A DNA stretch of 64,000 nt from Thermoproteota archaeon (GTDB lineage: Archaea; Korarchaeota; Korarchaeia; Korarchaeales; Korarchaeaceae), in assembly GCA_027491415.1 (NCBI GenBank), contig JAOZFH010000050.1:22778-86777 (forward strand). Reading direction: 5' to 3'. The translations under genes were made by a program, and so were the position numbers. A model generated the notes under the pieces. It did no database searches, was not told where the DNA came from, and saw only the letters and a program-made list of their open reading frames with translations. Shown here piece by piece: positions 1 through 8,253 of this stretch. The stretch's first letter is position 1; each line of letters begins with the position of its first letter.

Positions 1-110
1 CGGAGGAAATTGAGGCGCTGGTGCCGTTCATGGCGGCCAATGTCCAGGCGACTCTGATCACCCCGCTGCTGGCGACCGTGGGGGTGGTGGTCCAGGGCCT
101 CCTGGCCTGA
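1..110 (+). CDS. C-terminal end of an unidentified protein (partial)
   Basis: An open frame enters from the left edge (codons begin at position 3) and stops with TGA at 108-110. It gives about 35 residues ending in a hydrophobic stretch (LITPLLATVGVVVQGLLA), so the protein may end in or near a membrane segment. There is too little to name a family. It is followed by a hairpin and then the methyltransferase gene on the same strand. Confidence 0.55.
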   Translation, partial: EEIEALVPFMAANVQATLITPLLATVGVVVQGLLA

Positions 111-121
111 AGGCGGAAGGG

Positions 122-143
122 AGGCCCCTCGGGTTGGGGGCCT
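122..143 (+). terminator. Hairpin after the partial gene
   Basis: AGGCCCC at 122-128 pairs with GGGGCCT at 137-143 around an 8-nt loop. A T-richer stretch (ttattttcc) follows a few bases later. The position just after the stop at 110 and before the start at 177 fits a terminator, though archaeal termination depends more on T-tracts than on stems. Confidence 0.4.
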
Positions 144-176
144 TCACCTTATTTTCCAGACAGGGGGTCAAATTAG

Positions 177-2147
177 GTGATGATTAGGCCCGGCCTCAGG
201 AGGGAGGCCGTCGGCTCCCTGGCCCTTATCGCCTACTGGAGGGGCCTGACCTCACCCGAGGAGTTCGATCAGCCGGAGGGCCTCTCGGGCATCGAGATCG
301 ACGGGCTAGATCCTCAAATCTTGGAAGAGGCCGTCAGGAGGGCACGAGGTCTCTCCAGGCACGGCGCCATGAGGTTGGCCAGGGAGATACAGGACTCCCT
401 GGCCCCGAAGCTGGGCGGCCTCAGGAAGAGGCTGGCCGCCTACTACACCCTGAGGCCGGTGGCGAGGATGATGGCCAGGTCGGCCTGGAGGGTGATCGGC
501 GGGTCGCCGGAGATCTCCGACCCATTCGCCGGCGCGGGCGTGACCCTGTGGGAGGCCGTGATGGCCGGGCTGAACCCCAGTCTGGTCCTGGCATCCGAGA
601 TAGTTCCCGAGGCGGCCCTGGCCTGCTACGCCACGGTCCTGACGGCCCTGCGCGGCGACGAGGGGGTACTCGACGTGAGGGCGGGCGACAGCTTCCGCAC
701 CCTCTCCGGCGAGGAGTCAGAGGTCGACGTGATTCTCACCAACCCGCCCTTCACCAGGTGGGAGCTGCTGGAGAGGGACTACCGCTCCTTCCTGCAGTCA
801 GAGGGGCCCGGGGCGCCTGAGGACCTTGGGGGCCAGCCCTCCCTTCAGGCGTTCGCCCTCGCCCTCTCAGAGAGGCTGCTCAGAGATGAAGGGGTGCTCG
901 CGAGCGTCCTCCCCGCCTCGACCTTCTACACCCTATACGGCCGCGGCGTTGTGAGAATGCTCAGGGACAGGTTCGACCACGTGGCCCTGCTCGAGGGGCC
1001 GTGGCACTCGGCCAGCGCGGGCAGCGGATTCAAAGAGGTCATCCTGCTGGCCACCCGCGGTCTCGGGCTCAGGGGGATTGAACACCTCAGACTCACAGAG
1101 GAGGCGCTCGGCGAGGTCGAGCGGCTGATAGGTAGGCGCGCGATGCCCGCAGAGAGGATCGAGGCGGAGGCGAGGGCCTTCCCCAGCTTCCTAGCGGCCG
1201 TGAGGAGGCACCCCATCAAGGACCTCCTCCTGCCAGTCTTGCTGGAGGGCCTTTCGAGCGGGGCCCTGAGGCACGGCCCGCCCTGCAGGTCCTTGAGGGG
1301 GGTCGAGATGTACGGCCCCGACTTCTTCCTCATCCCCCACAGGTACTGGTCCCTCATGGGCTGGGGCCCCGAGGGTGCCTTCATAGTGGGCGAAAGCGGG
1401 AGAGAACTCTTCATCCCGTCTGAGTTCCTGCTACCGGCCTTCAGGAAGCCAGAGGCCCACAGGTGGATTGCGGTTACGTACCCCTCGCACTTGCTTCTGA
1501 CGCTGCCGGAGGACCTCTCGTCGGCTCCGCCGGACGTGAGGGAGTACGTCAAGTGGGGAGAGGAGAGCGGCGCGGCCAGGCCAGCCATTCGATCGTTCGG
1601 ACCGGCCTGGTGGGCCCACGCGACTAGGCAGGTGGCCTCGAAGAGGCCCTTCGCCAGGCTCTTCCTCCTCGACAAGCTGGATCCCTCCAGGCGCGGCAGC
1701 CTGGCCCTCTACTCGCCTGAGCAGGTGACTGCGACCAAGAACTTCTACCCAGTGGACTGCGGGGATCCCACCTGGGAGGCGGCCCTGGCGGCCTGGTACA
1801 ACTCCACCGCGTTCCTGGCCTATCTGCTGCTGGCCGGTCGGGAGATCGGTCCGAGCTGGCTTAGGTTTTTGCTGGACGACTACAAGAGCATCCCCACGCC
1901 GAACGTTCCCTCTCTATCCCCAGGCAAGGTTGACAAGGCGGCCGAGGTCCTCCTGAGGGTCGGCTCCAGGGAGCTGCCGCCCCTGCCCGACCAGATTGGA
2001 TCAGATGAGAGGTGGGAGCTGGATAACGCCATCCTGCGAATGATCGGCCTCGAGGAGGAGGCCGCGTCCTCGCTCCTCGGCGGGCTTTACCGGCTTGTTA
2101 GGGAGGAGCTCGCGCTGAGGGTCGAGGCCTCTAGGAGCTCGGTGTGA
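177..2147 (+). CDS. N6-adenine-type DNA methyltransferase
   Basis: A 656-residue SAM-dependent DNA methyltransferase. The SAM-binding motif I is DPFAGAG at residues 115-121 and the catalytic motif IV is NPPF at 189-192, the arrangement of gamma-class N6-adenine methylases. The 450 residues after the catalytic motif have no recognised nuclease motif and may hold the target-recognition region. The start is GTG at 177 or ATG at 180. No restriction endonuclease gene lies beside it here, so it may be a solitary methylase, a type IIG-like fusion or a methylase with a partner outside the window. The family call is firm; specificity is unknown. Confidence 0.85.
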   Translation: MMIRPGLRREAVGSLALIAYWRGLTSPEEFDQPEGLSGIEIDGLDPQILEEAVRRARGLSRHGAMRLAREIQDSLAPKLGGLRKRLAAYYTLRPVARMMARSAWRVIGGSPEISDPFAGAGVTLWEAVMAGLNPSLVLASEIVPEAALACYATVLTALRGDEGVLDVRAGDSFRTLSGEESEVDVILTNPPFTRWELLERDYRSFLQSEGPGAPEDLGGQPSLQAFALALSERLLRDEGVLASVLPASTFYTLYGRGVVRMLRDRFDHVALLEGPWHSASAGSGFKEVILLATRGLGLRGIEHLRLTEEALGEVERLIGRRAMPAERIEAEARAFPSFLAAVRRHPIKDLLLPVLLEGLSSGALRHGPPCRSLRGVEMYGPDFFLIPHRYWSLMGWGPEGAFIVGESGRELFIPSEFLLPAFRKPEAHRWIAVTYPSHLLLTLPEDLSSAPPDVREYVKWGEESGAARPAIRSFGPAWWAHATRQVASKRPFARLFLLDKLDPSRRGSLALYSPEQVTATKNFYPVDCGDPTWEAALAAWYNSTAFLAYLLLAGREIGPSWLRFLLDDYKSIPTPNVPSLSPGKVDKAAEVLLRVGSRELPPLPDQIGSDERWELDNAILRMIGLEEEAASSLLGGLYRLVREELALRVEASRSSV

Positions 2148-2213
2148 GCCCTCACCCCAGGCTCAACGTCCGAAAGGCCCAGCTCAAAGAAGGGGGGAGG
2201 TGAGGGCTGAGGG

Positions 2214-3227
2214 TCAACCTCCCTCCGTGGCGAGCGCTTGAGAGGGGCCAGACCCAGACTGAGGGACCTGCCCCGGTACCCCCTTCGACCTCCGGTAGAC
2301 CGCCAGGATGGCCCAGCCCACCACCACGATCGGCGCAAGGAAGGCCGCCCCGACGATTATCAGGGTGAGGGCAAGCACCAGCGCCTTCAGGGCCGCCCTC
2401 ACCAGGTCCCTGAGGCTGAAGCCTGGGAGGAGGGGCTCCTCGGGCGGCTCGGGCTCCGGGACGGAGATCGTGACGGTCACGGTCGCGTAGTCCACCTGCT
2501 CCTCCAGCATCTTCTTCTGAGCCTCGAGCCTCTCGATCCTCTCCCTCACGTAGGAGAGTCGATCCTCAACCTGCAGTATCTCGTTTACGGTCTCGGCCTT
2601 GCTCATGATCTCCAGCAGCCTCTGCTCCTCCGCCTTAGCGTTCCGCAGCCTGGCGTCGAGGTCGACAAGCTGGTCCGTGACGTCGGTCGCGCTCCTGGTC
2701 TCGCTCTTTACGGTGCCTATCTGCCTGATCTCCGCCAGGGCAGCGTCGAGGCTCTCGACCGGGACCCTCACGGTCACGGTGGCGTACTCGTCGGTCACCA
2801 TGGAGTACTCCACCCAGCCCCCCTTGGAGACCGCCACCTTCTCCACGGCCGAGGCCGCCTGTCCAACCTGGCCCTCGGGGACCTCGACGCCCATTTCCAC
2901 CCTTATGATCAGCGACCTCCCTGCGTAGGCCGAGGTGGGGATCTCCGCGCCTCCGGCCGACGTGACGGGATACGTCGCGGGAGGCGCCGTCGGCGCCGGG
3001 ACTCCGGCCCCGCCGTAGGCGGCCTCTCCCACCCCGGGCGTGATCAGGAGGCCCGCCCCCCTAGCCGCCTTTACCCCGCTCTGGGGGACCTCCTCCAAGC
3101 CAGGGGCGGGCGGAGCCCGCCCGACCCCCAGGAGAGTGAGACCCACGTATCCCAAGAGGAGGTAGCCAGCTAGGCCTGAGAGCAGGATGAACCCAACCAC
3201 GTAGAGCGCCCTCTTGGTCATACTCAC
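2214..3227 (-). CDS. DUF4349 domain membrane protein
   Basis: 337 residues. A hydrophobic N-terminal segment (about 7-35) is followed by a low-complexity Pro/Ala/Gly linker, then a DUF4349 domain (about 100-262). The domain has the usual two beta-rich halves around a charged helical hairpin (about 192-245, containing LRNAKAEEQRLLEIM). A second hydrophobic region (about 272-312) ends in YRRSKG. DUF4349 proteins are membrane-anchored with the domain outside the cell; their role is unknown. A TATA-like aaataaa (3251-3257) lies 24 nt before the start, so the mRNA is probably leaderless. A palindromic element shared with the DUF3160 gene lies further upstream (3268-3287). Confidence 0.88.
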   Translation of the reverse strand: MSMTKRALYVVGFILLSGLAGYLLLGYVGLTLLGVGRAPPAPGLEEVPQSGVKAARGAGLLITPGVGEAAYGGAGVPAPTAPPATYPVTSAGGAEIPTSAYAGRSLIIRVEMGVEVPEGQVGQAASAVEKVAVSKGGWVEYSMVTDEYATVTVRVPVESLDAALAEIRQIGTVKSETRSATDVTDQLVDLDARLRNAKAEEQRLLEIMSKAETVNEILQVEDRLSYVRERIERLEAQKKMLEEQVDYATVTVTISVPEPEPPEEPLLPGFSLRDLVRAALKALVLALTLIIVGAAFLAPIVVVGWAILAVYRRSKGVPGQVPQSGSGPSQALATEGG

Positions 3228-3267
3228 CGCCTTTGAGGTCCAAGGAGGGTAAATAAACCGTGTGCTT

Positions 3268-3287
3268 AAGGTGCGAGGTTCTTCGCA
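3268..3287 (-). promoter_or_regulatory. Palindromic element upstream of the DUF4349 gene
   Basis: AAGGTGCGAGGTTCTTCGCA contains the imperfect inverted repeat TGCGAGG-TT-CTTCGCA. It starts 10 nt upstream of the TATA-like box (3251-3257) of the gene reading leftward from 3227. A near-identical, more perfect copy sits at the same spacing upstream of the DUF3160 gene (18995-19020), differing at only 2 of the 20 positions. It may be an operator for a shared regulator; a degenerate terminator of the upstream MFS gene is the alternative. Confidence 0.5.
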
Positions 3288-3314
3288 GTTTTGAAAAGGG
3301 GAGGGGGGTGTCCC

Positions 3315-4616
3315 TCAGATCCTCTCGGCCTTACCCGTGGCCAGCGGCCTCACGAAGTAGGCGGGAATGAAGCCCATCGATATGTACAGGGCCGAGAGGA
3401 GCACCGTCATCCTGGGCCCCAGGGCCTCTATCCCCCACCCCACGAACACGGCCGTCAGGTAGGCCGAGACGTGGAGCATCGACATGAAGTACTGGAAGAG
3501 GAACGACGGGAACTCTGGTGGGCAGAGGTCGCCGAGCACAGTCTCCCAAGTGGTGAAGTTGAAGCCCTCGAAGAAGCCCAGGGCGAAGGACAGCGGGTAC
3601 ATGAGCCAGACCCTCTCCGGGGTCAGGAGAGACATCCCGGCAAGGGATGCGGCGGCCCCGGCGAGGGAGAAGTAGTACGCCCTCTTGTGACCTATCCGGT
3701 CGGCCAGCATCCCGGTGATCGGTGATCCAACGGCGACCGCCAAACCGAAGGCCACGGAGGCTAGGCCTCCACCCCTGAGGCTCCTCCCGGAGAGTTCCTT
3801 GATCACTAGGGAGAACACGCCCCTGTTGGGGTCGAAGGAGTAGACGGACGCCCCGAATATTGCGAAGATCACGGCGGCCAGCAGCCTAGGGTCGGTGAAC
3901 GTGAGGGCAAGGACCCTCTTGTTGATCCTCCTCTCCTCCGTGAGCGGGGGCTCCCTCACGGCGGCCATGGCGAAGGCCGGAATGGTGTAGAGGGCCATGA
4001 GAGAGATGGCGCCGTCCCACCCGAACCTTGAGACGGCCCAAGTCACGAAGAGGGCGGAGAGCGAGTATCCAATGGCCCTGCCCCCCCAGCCGAAGCCGAA
4101 CCCCATACCGTGGTAGTCGGGAGGGGTGACGTCGAGGAGGAGAGCGTCGGCCGCGATGTCCAGGAGGGCGTCCCCCGAGAAGATGATCAGCGCGGCAGGG
4201 AACGCCTGCCTCCACGGATCCGCGGCCCTCGCGAGGAGGAAGAAGCAGACCATCCTCATGACGTTGCCGGCCATGAGGTACATCCTGCGCCTCCAGCCCC
4301 TCACGGAGGGGGTGAGGTCCATCACCAGGCCTATGATGAACTTGAAGTGCCACGCTATGTACGCCGCGGCGACGAAGAAGCCGATGTCCGCCGGTCCTAA
4401 GCCGAATCTCTCCGACAGGTAGAATGGGAGGAAGATCCCTAGGCTGCGCACGGCTCCCTCCGTCAGGTACACCAGCATGTAGGTGGTGGTGACCAACCTC
4501 GGACTCCAGTACTCACCGTAGAGCCTTTGGATTCTCTCCCGCTTGCTTGTTGCCGCCGAGCTTTGCCCCGCGAGATCCGGATTGGCGGCGCTCTGACTAG
4601 CGTCGTCGGCGGGCAT
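3315..4616 (-). CDS. Major facilitator superfamily transporter
   Basis: A 433-residue polytopic membrane protein with about 12 hydrophobic segments and MFS-type loops, including GMLADRIGHKR between segments of the second half. The first half carries IIGLVMDLTPSVRGWRRR, a pattern seen in folate/biopterin-type and AmpG-like carriers, but the substrate cannot be assigned. The N-terminal 40 residues are polar (MPADDASQSAANPD...). A TATA-like ttaaaatt on this strand near 4660-4668 and a GAGGGG just before the ATG support the start. It is transcribed toward the DUF4349 gene with an 87-bp gap and may be its upstream neighbour in expression. Confidence 0.82.
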   Translation of the reverse strand: MPADDASQSAANPDLAGQSSAATSKRERIQRLYGEYWSPRLVTTTYMLVYLTEGAVRSLGIFLPFYLSERFGLGPADIGFFVAAAYIAWHFKFIIGLVMDLTPSVRGWRRRMYLMAGNVMRMVCFFLLARAADPWRQAFPAALIIFSGDALLDIAADALLLDVTPPDYHGMGFGFGWGGRAIGYSLSALFVTWAVSRFGWDGAISLMALYTIPAFAMAAVREPPLTEERRINKRVLALTFTDPRLLAAVIFAIFGASVYSFDPNRGVFSLVIKELSGRSLRGGGLASVAFGLAVAVGSPITGMLADRIGHKRAYYFSLAGAAASLAGMSLLTPERVWLMYPLSFALGFFEGFNFTTWETVLGDLCPPEFPSFLFQYFMSMLHVSAYLTAVFVGWGIEALGPRMTVLLSALYISMGFIPAYFVRPLATGKAERI

Positions 4617-4703
4617 AGCCCCATCGACCCCTCAGCTGGGCCCTCGTGAAATACGTTATCAATTTTAACGAACGTATGGGGGTCGACGGGCTGGGTGCCG
4701 CGG

Positions 4704-4814
4704 ATGGGCGTGAAGGTGGTGATCACGGCCGTGGTAATCGCGACCGCTTTCGTAACCTACTTGGTGCTCTACCTCCTTGGCAGGAGGTGGAAGAGAGAGC
4801 TGGGCCTAAGGTGA
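4704..4814 (+). CDS. Single-span membrane microprotein (36 aa)
   Basis: ATG at 4704 opens a 36-residue frame ending with TGA at 4812-4814. It holds one clear transmembrane helix (VVITAVVIATAFVTYLVLYLL) followed by a basic tail GRRWKRELGLR. This layout is typical of small membrane proteins. An in-frame GTG at 4695 is an alternative start and lies 29 nt downstream of a TATA-like aattttaac (4661-4669), which would make it leaderless. It is divergent from the MFS gene and shares its promoter region. Function is unknown. The helix is strong but the gene is short. Confidence 0.5.
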   Translation: MGVKVVITAVVIATAFVTYLVLYLLGRRWKRELGLR

Positions 4815-4890
4815 GGCCGAGATGGCGTTTCGCCTGTTTCAAGATCGTTCCCAGGCGTCCCTAAACTAGCCTCCCCTCCGACGCTCCCCG

Positions 4891-6273
4891 GTGAAGTGGA
4901 GAGTGGGGAGAGGCGCGCTTATCCTGATCGTCGTCCTGCTCGCAGGCTTGGTCGCCGTGGGAGTTCTTCGCTGGGTGAGGCCGACCAAACTCCGTGGCGG
5001 GGGCGGGACCGAGTCCCTCACGCTAGACCTCAGCGACGCGAGGGATCCCGAAGAGATTTCCTACGAGTTGCTGGCCAACGGGACCATCGAGGTTGAGGGT
5101 CGCCAGGTCAGGTACCTCGCCGTCGAGTTCCCGGGCATCAGGTGGAAGGGTAAGCGGTGGAGTCACCGGGCCTGGATCTTCTACTCGGAGGGGTGCGACT
5201 CCGAACTCGGCGCCGTCGTCGCCGGCGGTCCTGGTCCCGCCGGGTTCAAGCGATTCGCGGTGGAGTTCGGCGCCAGAGCGGTCGCAGAGACCTGCGTCCC
5301 CGTTCTGATGCTGTTCGACGTGCCCAACGGCCAGTTCGGGCTGGAGGAGACTGAACTCATGGCTTTCTCCATGTCCAAGGCACTCGAAACCGGCGACCTG
5401 ACCTGGCACCTCGTCTATCCCATGGCGTTCGCCTACTCACGGGCCATGACACTCGAGAGCCCGCTGGTCCCCTCCCACCCGAGCCGCTTCGTGCTGAGCG
5501 GAGGTAGCAAGAGGGGACTCACGACTTGGATCGTGGCCGCCTACGACGACCGGGTCGCGGCGATAGCGCCGCGCTCCTACAACGGGGCCAACCTCACCGC
5601 CCTGCTGCGGTCCCACTATCAGGCCTACGGGATGCCGATCGGGTCGCTGGCCGTTATGGAAGCCTACGGCGTCCTGGACCAGGTGAACCGCTCAGCCAAC
5701 GTGGATGACCTGCTGGAGGTGTACGATCCGGTGAAACACTTCGACGAACTCTCGATCCCGATCATGGTGATCTTCGGAACTGCCGACCAGCTGAGTCCAC
5801 CGGCAGTCGAGTGGACCTACGCCTCCTACTACCACGGGCCGCTGTGGTTCGAGATCGTCCCCAACGCTACGCACACCGGGCTCCACTCGACCGAGAGGGC
5901 GGCGGCAGCCTGGAGGGCCTTCCTAGCCCACGTCACCGGCGCGGCCGAGCTCCCTGAGGTCAATGTCCACGTCTCTCACTCGACCGGCGGCTCTGCGTGG
6001 GTCTTGGCTGAGGTGACCTGCCGCTGCGAGATCCTGGGGGTCACCGCGTGGACGGCGACCTCTGAGAGCCTCGCCGGGTTGGTGACAGCGGGCTGGAGCC
6101 CAATCCGGATGACCCTGGAAGAGGGTGTCTGGAGGGCGTCGATTCCAGTGACCGAGGCCTACGCTGGCGTGTTCGTGGAGGTGCGGTTCTCCTCGGGTGG
6201 GGTCACGGGGTACGCGTCCTCTCCCCGGTTCGTGATCGTCGAGGGGGCCCGGCGCGGGGCTAGCGAGAGATGA
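4891..6273 (+). CDS. PhoPQ-activated pathogenicity-related (PqaA-type) alpha/beta hydrolase
   Basis: 460 residues with an N-terminal signal anchor (LILIVVLLAGLVAVGVL). It resembles the PhoPQ-activated protein family, predicted alpha/beta hydrolases. The elbow-like motif is LSGGSKRGLTTW (near residues 203-215), followed by IAPRSYNG and a later IMVIFGTADQLSPP carrying the likely acid residue, with NATHTGLH supplying a His. The start GTG at 4891 lies 27 nt after a TATA-like ctaaac, so the gene is probably leaderless. Its 3' end overlaps the convergent HypE-like gene by 14 bp. It is probably extracytoplasmic; the substrate is unknown. Confidence 0.8.
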   Translation: MKWRVGRGALILIVVLLAGLVAVGVLRWVRPTKLRGGGGTESLTLDLSDARDPEEISYELLANGTIEVEGRQVRYLAVEFPGIRWKGKRWSHRAWIFYSEGCDSELGAVVAGGPGPAGFKRFAVEFGARAVAETCVPVLMLFDVPNGQFGLEETELMAFSMSKALETGDLTWHLVYPMAFAYSRAMTLESPLVPSHPSRFVLSGGSKRGLTTWIVAAYDDRVAAIAPRSYNGANLTALLRSHYQAYGMPIGSLAVMEAYGVLDQVNRSANVDDLLEVYDPVKHFDELSIPIMVIFGTADQLSPPAVEWTYASYYHGPLWFEIVPNATHTGLHSTERAAAAWRAFLAHVTGAAELPEVNVHVSHSTGGSAWVLAEVTCRCEILGVTAWTATSESLAGLVTAGWSPIRMTLEEGVWRASIPVTEAYAGVFVEVRFSSGGVTGYASSPRFVIVEGARRGASER

Positions 6274-7258
6274 GACGGGAGTAGGGGTCCTCAGCCTCCC
6301 GGGGGAATGGCCTCCCCCCTGAAGGGCCCAGGATCAGCCTCTCCTCTGGCCTCCCGAGGAGCGCGCCCACGACCTCGGCAGAGATGCCTATGACCCCCAG
6401 GCACCACACAGCCTCCCTAGCCCACTCTGGCCTGACGACCGCCACCAGCAGACCGGAGCTGGAGGCGGCCAGCGGATTGAACCCGTGCTCGTCGGCCAGG
6501 GCCAGGAGTTCCGGGGGGATCGGGAGCTTCTCCTCCTCCACGTAGAATCCCAGCCCGGAGGCGTCCGCCAGGTCGTTCAGGGCCCTCACGAGCCCGCCCT
6601 CCGCCCCGTCCTTCATGGCCAAGGCCAGGCCCCTGCGGGAGAGGAGCATGGCAGAGTCCACGACCGACAGGTCCCTGTAGTAGCCCCTCCATCTCCTGAC
6701 ACCCTCCTCTCCGTAGGCGTCTGCCAAGACGGAGGGTCTGAAGTGGGCAAGGGAGTACAGAAGTTCGCCTCCGACGGCGCCGGCCAATAATATCTTGTCT
6801 CCGGAGGAGGCGTTCGAGGGGAGCATCAGTCTGTCGACCCTCCCGGCCACCGTCGTCACCGCGACCGGCTCGCTCACGCCTGGATACCAGCCGGTGTGAC
6901 CGGTCACCACGGAGGCCCCGTACAGGCGCGCCTCCTCGTGGATCTGCCGCATGATCTCCACGGCCTCCTCGCCGGGGAACCCCGCAGGGAGGAGGAGGTT
7001 GACGGCCACGTACTCGGGCCTTCCCCCCATGACGGCAACATCCGAGGCCGTAAAGTGGAAGGCCAGTATCCCGAGGTGTTCCCCCGGGACCCCAAGGGCC
7101 GGGTCGGTGGCCCAGACGTATATTGACCTTGAGCCCGAAACGACCCCCGCGTCCAGGAGCGGGTTGGGTGGAACCTTGACATCCGCCCGCCTAGCGCCGG
7201 ACAGCCTCGTGATCAGGTTCAGGAGTTCCCTGCGGGCCTTTCCGGACAACTGGGACAC
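6260..7258 (-). CDS. HypE-like / AIR synthase-related protein
   Basis: 332 residues of the PurM/HypE-type ATP-binding superfamily. Typical features are the N-terminal GARRADVKVPP region, the FTASDVAVMGGRPEYV stretch, and the second-half KILLAGAVGGELL and MKDGAEGGLVRALNDLA motifs that resemble the HypE glycine-rich parts. Archaeal AIR-synthase-related proteins of this kind are separate from PurM and from ThiL, and their reaction is not established. No hydrogenase maturation genes are nearby, so a HypE role is not supported. It starts at GTG 7258 and is convergent with the PqaA-type gene. Confidence 0.78.
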   Translation of the reverse strand: MSQLSGKARRELLNLITRLSGARRADVKVPPNPLLDAGVVSGSRSIYVWATDPALGVPGEHLGILAFHFTASDVAVMGGRPEYVAVNLLLPAGFPGEEAVEIMRQIHEEARLYGASVVTGHTGWYPGVSEPVAVTTVAGRVDRLMLPSNASSGDKILLAGAVGGELLYSLAHFRPSVLADAYGEEGVRRWRGYYRDLSVVDSAMLLSRRGLALAMKDGAEGGLVRALNDLADASGLGFYVEEEKLPIPPELLALADEHGFNPLAASSSGLLVAVVRPEWAREAVWCLGVIGISAEVVGALLGRPEERLILGPSGGRPFPREAEDPYSRLISR

Positions 7259-7296
7259 CGCTCCCCACCTAGGGTGAGACGGGCGCAGGGCCCGGA

Positions 7297-7614
7297 TCAG
7301 CGCCTGTCCCTTTCCGCGGGGCCTGACCCGATGTACACCGCCTGGATCGCCCCCCTCTCGTCCAGCCGGAAGGATATCTCCCCCCTCTCCCCCATCTCCT
7401 CCAGAACGAGTCTCGCGAGATCTCTAAGCCTCTTCACGTCCTCCAGGACCCTCCTGGAGCCCCTGATCCTCTCCCTCTCCCTCGCCCGAAGGGCCGCCTT
7501 GAGGGCCTCTCGGAGGGCCACTCTGTCCCTTGATGACCTGAGCTCATCCCAGTCAACTAAGGTCAGGGACTCGCCGCCCCCAGGCAAGGTCCTCCGCCTC
7601 CTCGAGAAGGTCAA
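7297..7614 (-). CDS. Small charged protein next to a broken nucleotidyltransferase
   Basis: 105 residues, mostly predicted helix rich in Arg and Glu (LREALKAALRARERERIRG). It overlaps the end of the upstream nucleotidyltransferase pseudogene, so translation may begin later, for instance at the TTG about ten codons in. Small helical proteins often follow nucleotidyltransferase genes of this type in archaea, so the two may once have worked together. No named family is recognised. Because its partner is broken, it may also be on the way to loss. Confidence 0.5.
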   Translation of the reverse strand: MTFSRRRRTLPGGGESLTLVDWDELRSSRDRVALREALKAALRARERERIRGSRRVLEDVKRLRDLARLVLEEMGERGEISFRLDERGAIQAVYIGSGPAERDRR

Positions 7615-8168
7615 GGACCCCCTCTTCTTTAGCTCTTCTCCTGAGGAAGTCCAAGTCTATGCGCCCCCTCAGAGCCCTCAGGAGAAGGATGGTCTTGTCT
7701 CTATCCATCCCAGAGTTCCAGAACTTCCGGCCCGCCAGGGACTTGACGATCAGATCCTCAGGGGCCTCGACGTAGAGCCTCCTCCCTCTGACCACCAGTT
7801 CCACGGGCCTCCTCTTCCCCGTGGGGACCGTCCCGACCAGGTCGATCCCCCCCTCTCAGCGAGGGGACGAAGCCGGGGGACCCAAGTCCTCCCAACCCTG
7901 TCGGCGATCGCATCCAAGGACTTCACCAAGTCGATCCCGCGTACACCTCGACTGAGAAACCTCCAACGAGAATCGCACTGCCAATCCCCCTGGCCTCGAG
8001 GCACTCGTTAAGCCACGAGAAGAAGATGAGGACCCTGGTTGTCGGATCGGGCTCGCAAGCAAGCTCCCGCAAGACCTCTCCCTCGAATACCCCCACCATC
8101 TCGTCTACATGCTCCTTCCGGTTCAAGCCCATCACCACGCTCAGAGAGGCTGCGCGCTGCGCTGACAC
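7553..8168 (-). pseudogene. Frameshifted nucleotidyltransferase-like gene
   Basis: Three successive reading frames on this strand together spell one nucleotidyltransferase-like protein. The first (8168 to about 7925) ends ILVGGFSVEVYAGSTW. The second (from about 7945) reads IDLVKSLDAIADRVGRTWVPRL. The third (from about 7850 to 7553) reads IDLVGTVPTGKRRPVELVVRG...VEAPEDLIVKSLAGRKFWNS. The V-G-G-F signature, the V-E-A-P-E-D-L-I stretch and the K-F/W segment fit proteins of the nucleotidyltransferase fold found with toxin-antitoxin systems. At least two frame changes separate the parts. Each lies beside a near-identical GGATCGACYTGGT, so slippage or recombination is possible. Sequencing error cannot be excluded. 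Confidence 0.6.
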
Positions 8169-8253
8169 CCGCTCCCATTAAACCCGTCACCCATGCAGAG
8201 AGCTGGGGGTCGAACGCGAAAGCATAAGTGCTAAGACCGATGAACTTAGGCCA

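Noticed and set aside
2238..3173. A 311-codon frame opposite the DUF4349 gene.
   Set aside because: Its translation is rich in Arg, His and Asp with no domain pattern, while the opposite strand encodes a well-formed DUF4349 protein.
6260..7258. HypE (hydrogenase maturation) assignment for the AIR synthase-related protein.
   Set aside because: No hydrogenase or other hyp genes are nearby and related archaeal proteins exist without hydrogenases, so only the superfamily is claimed.
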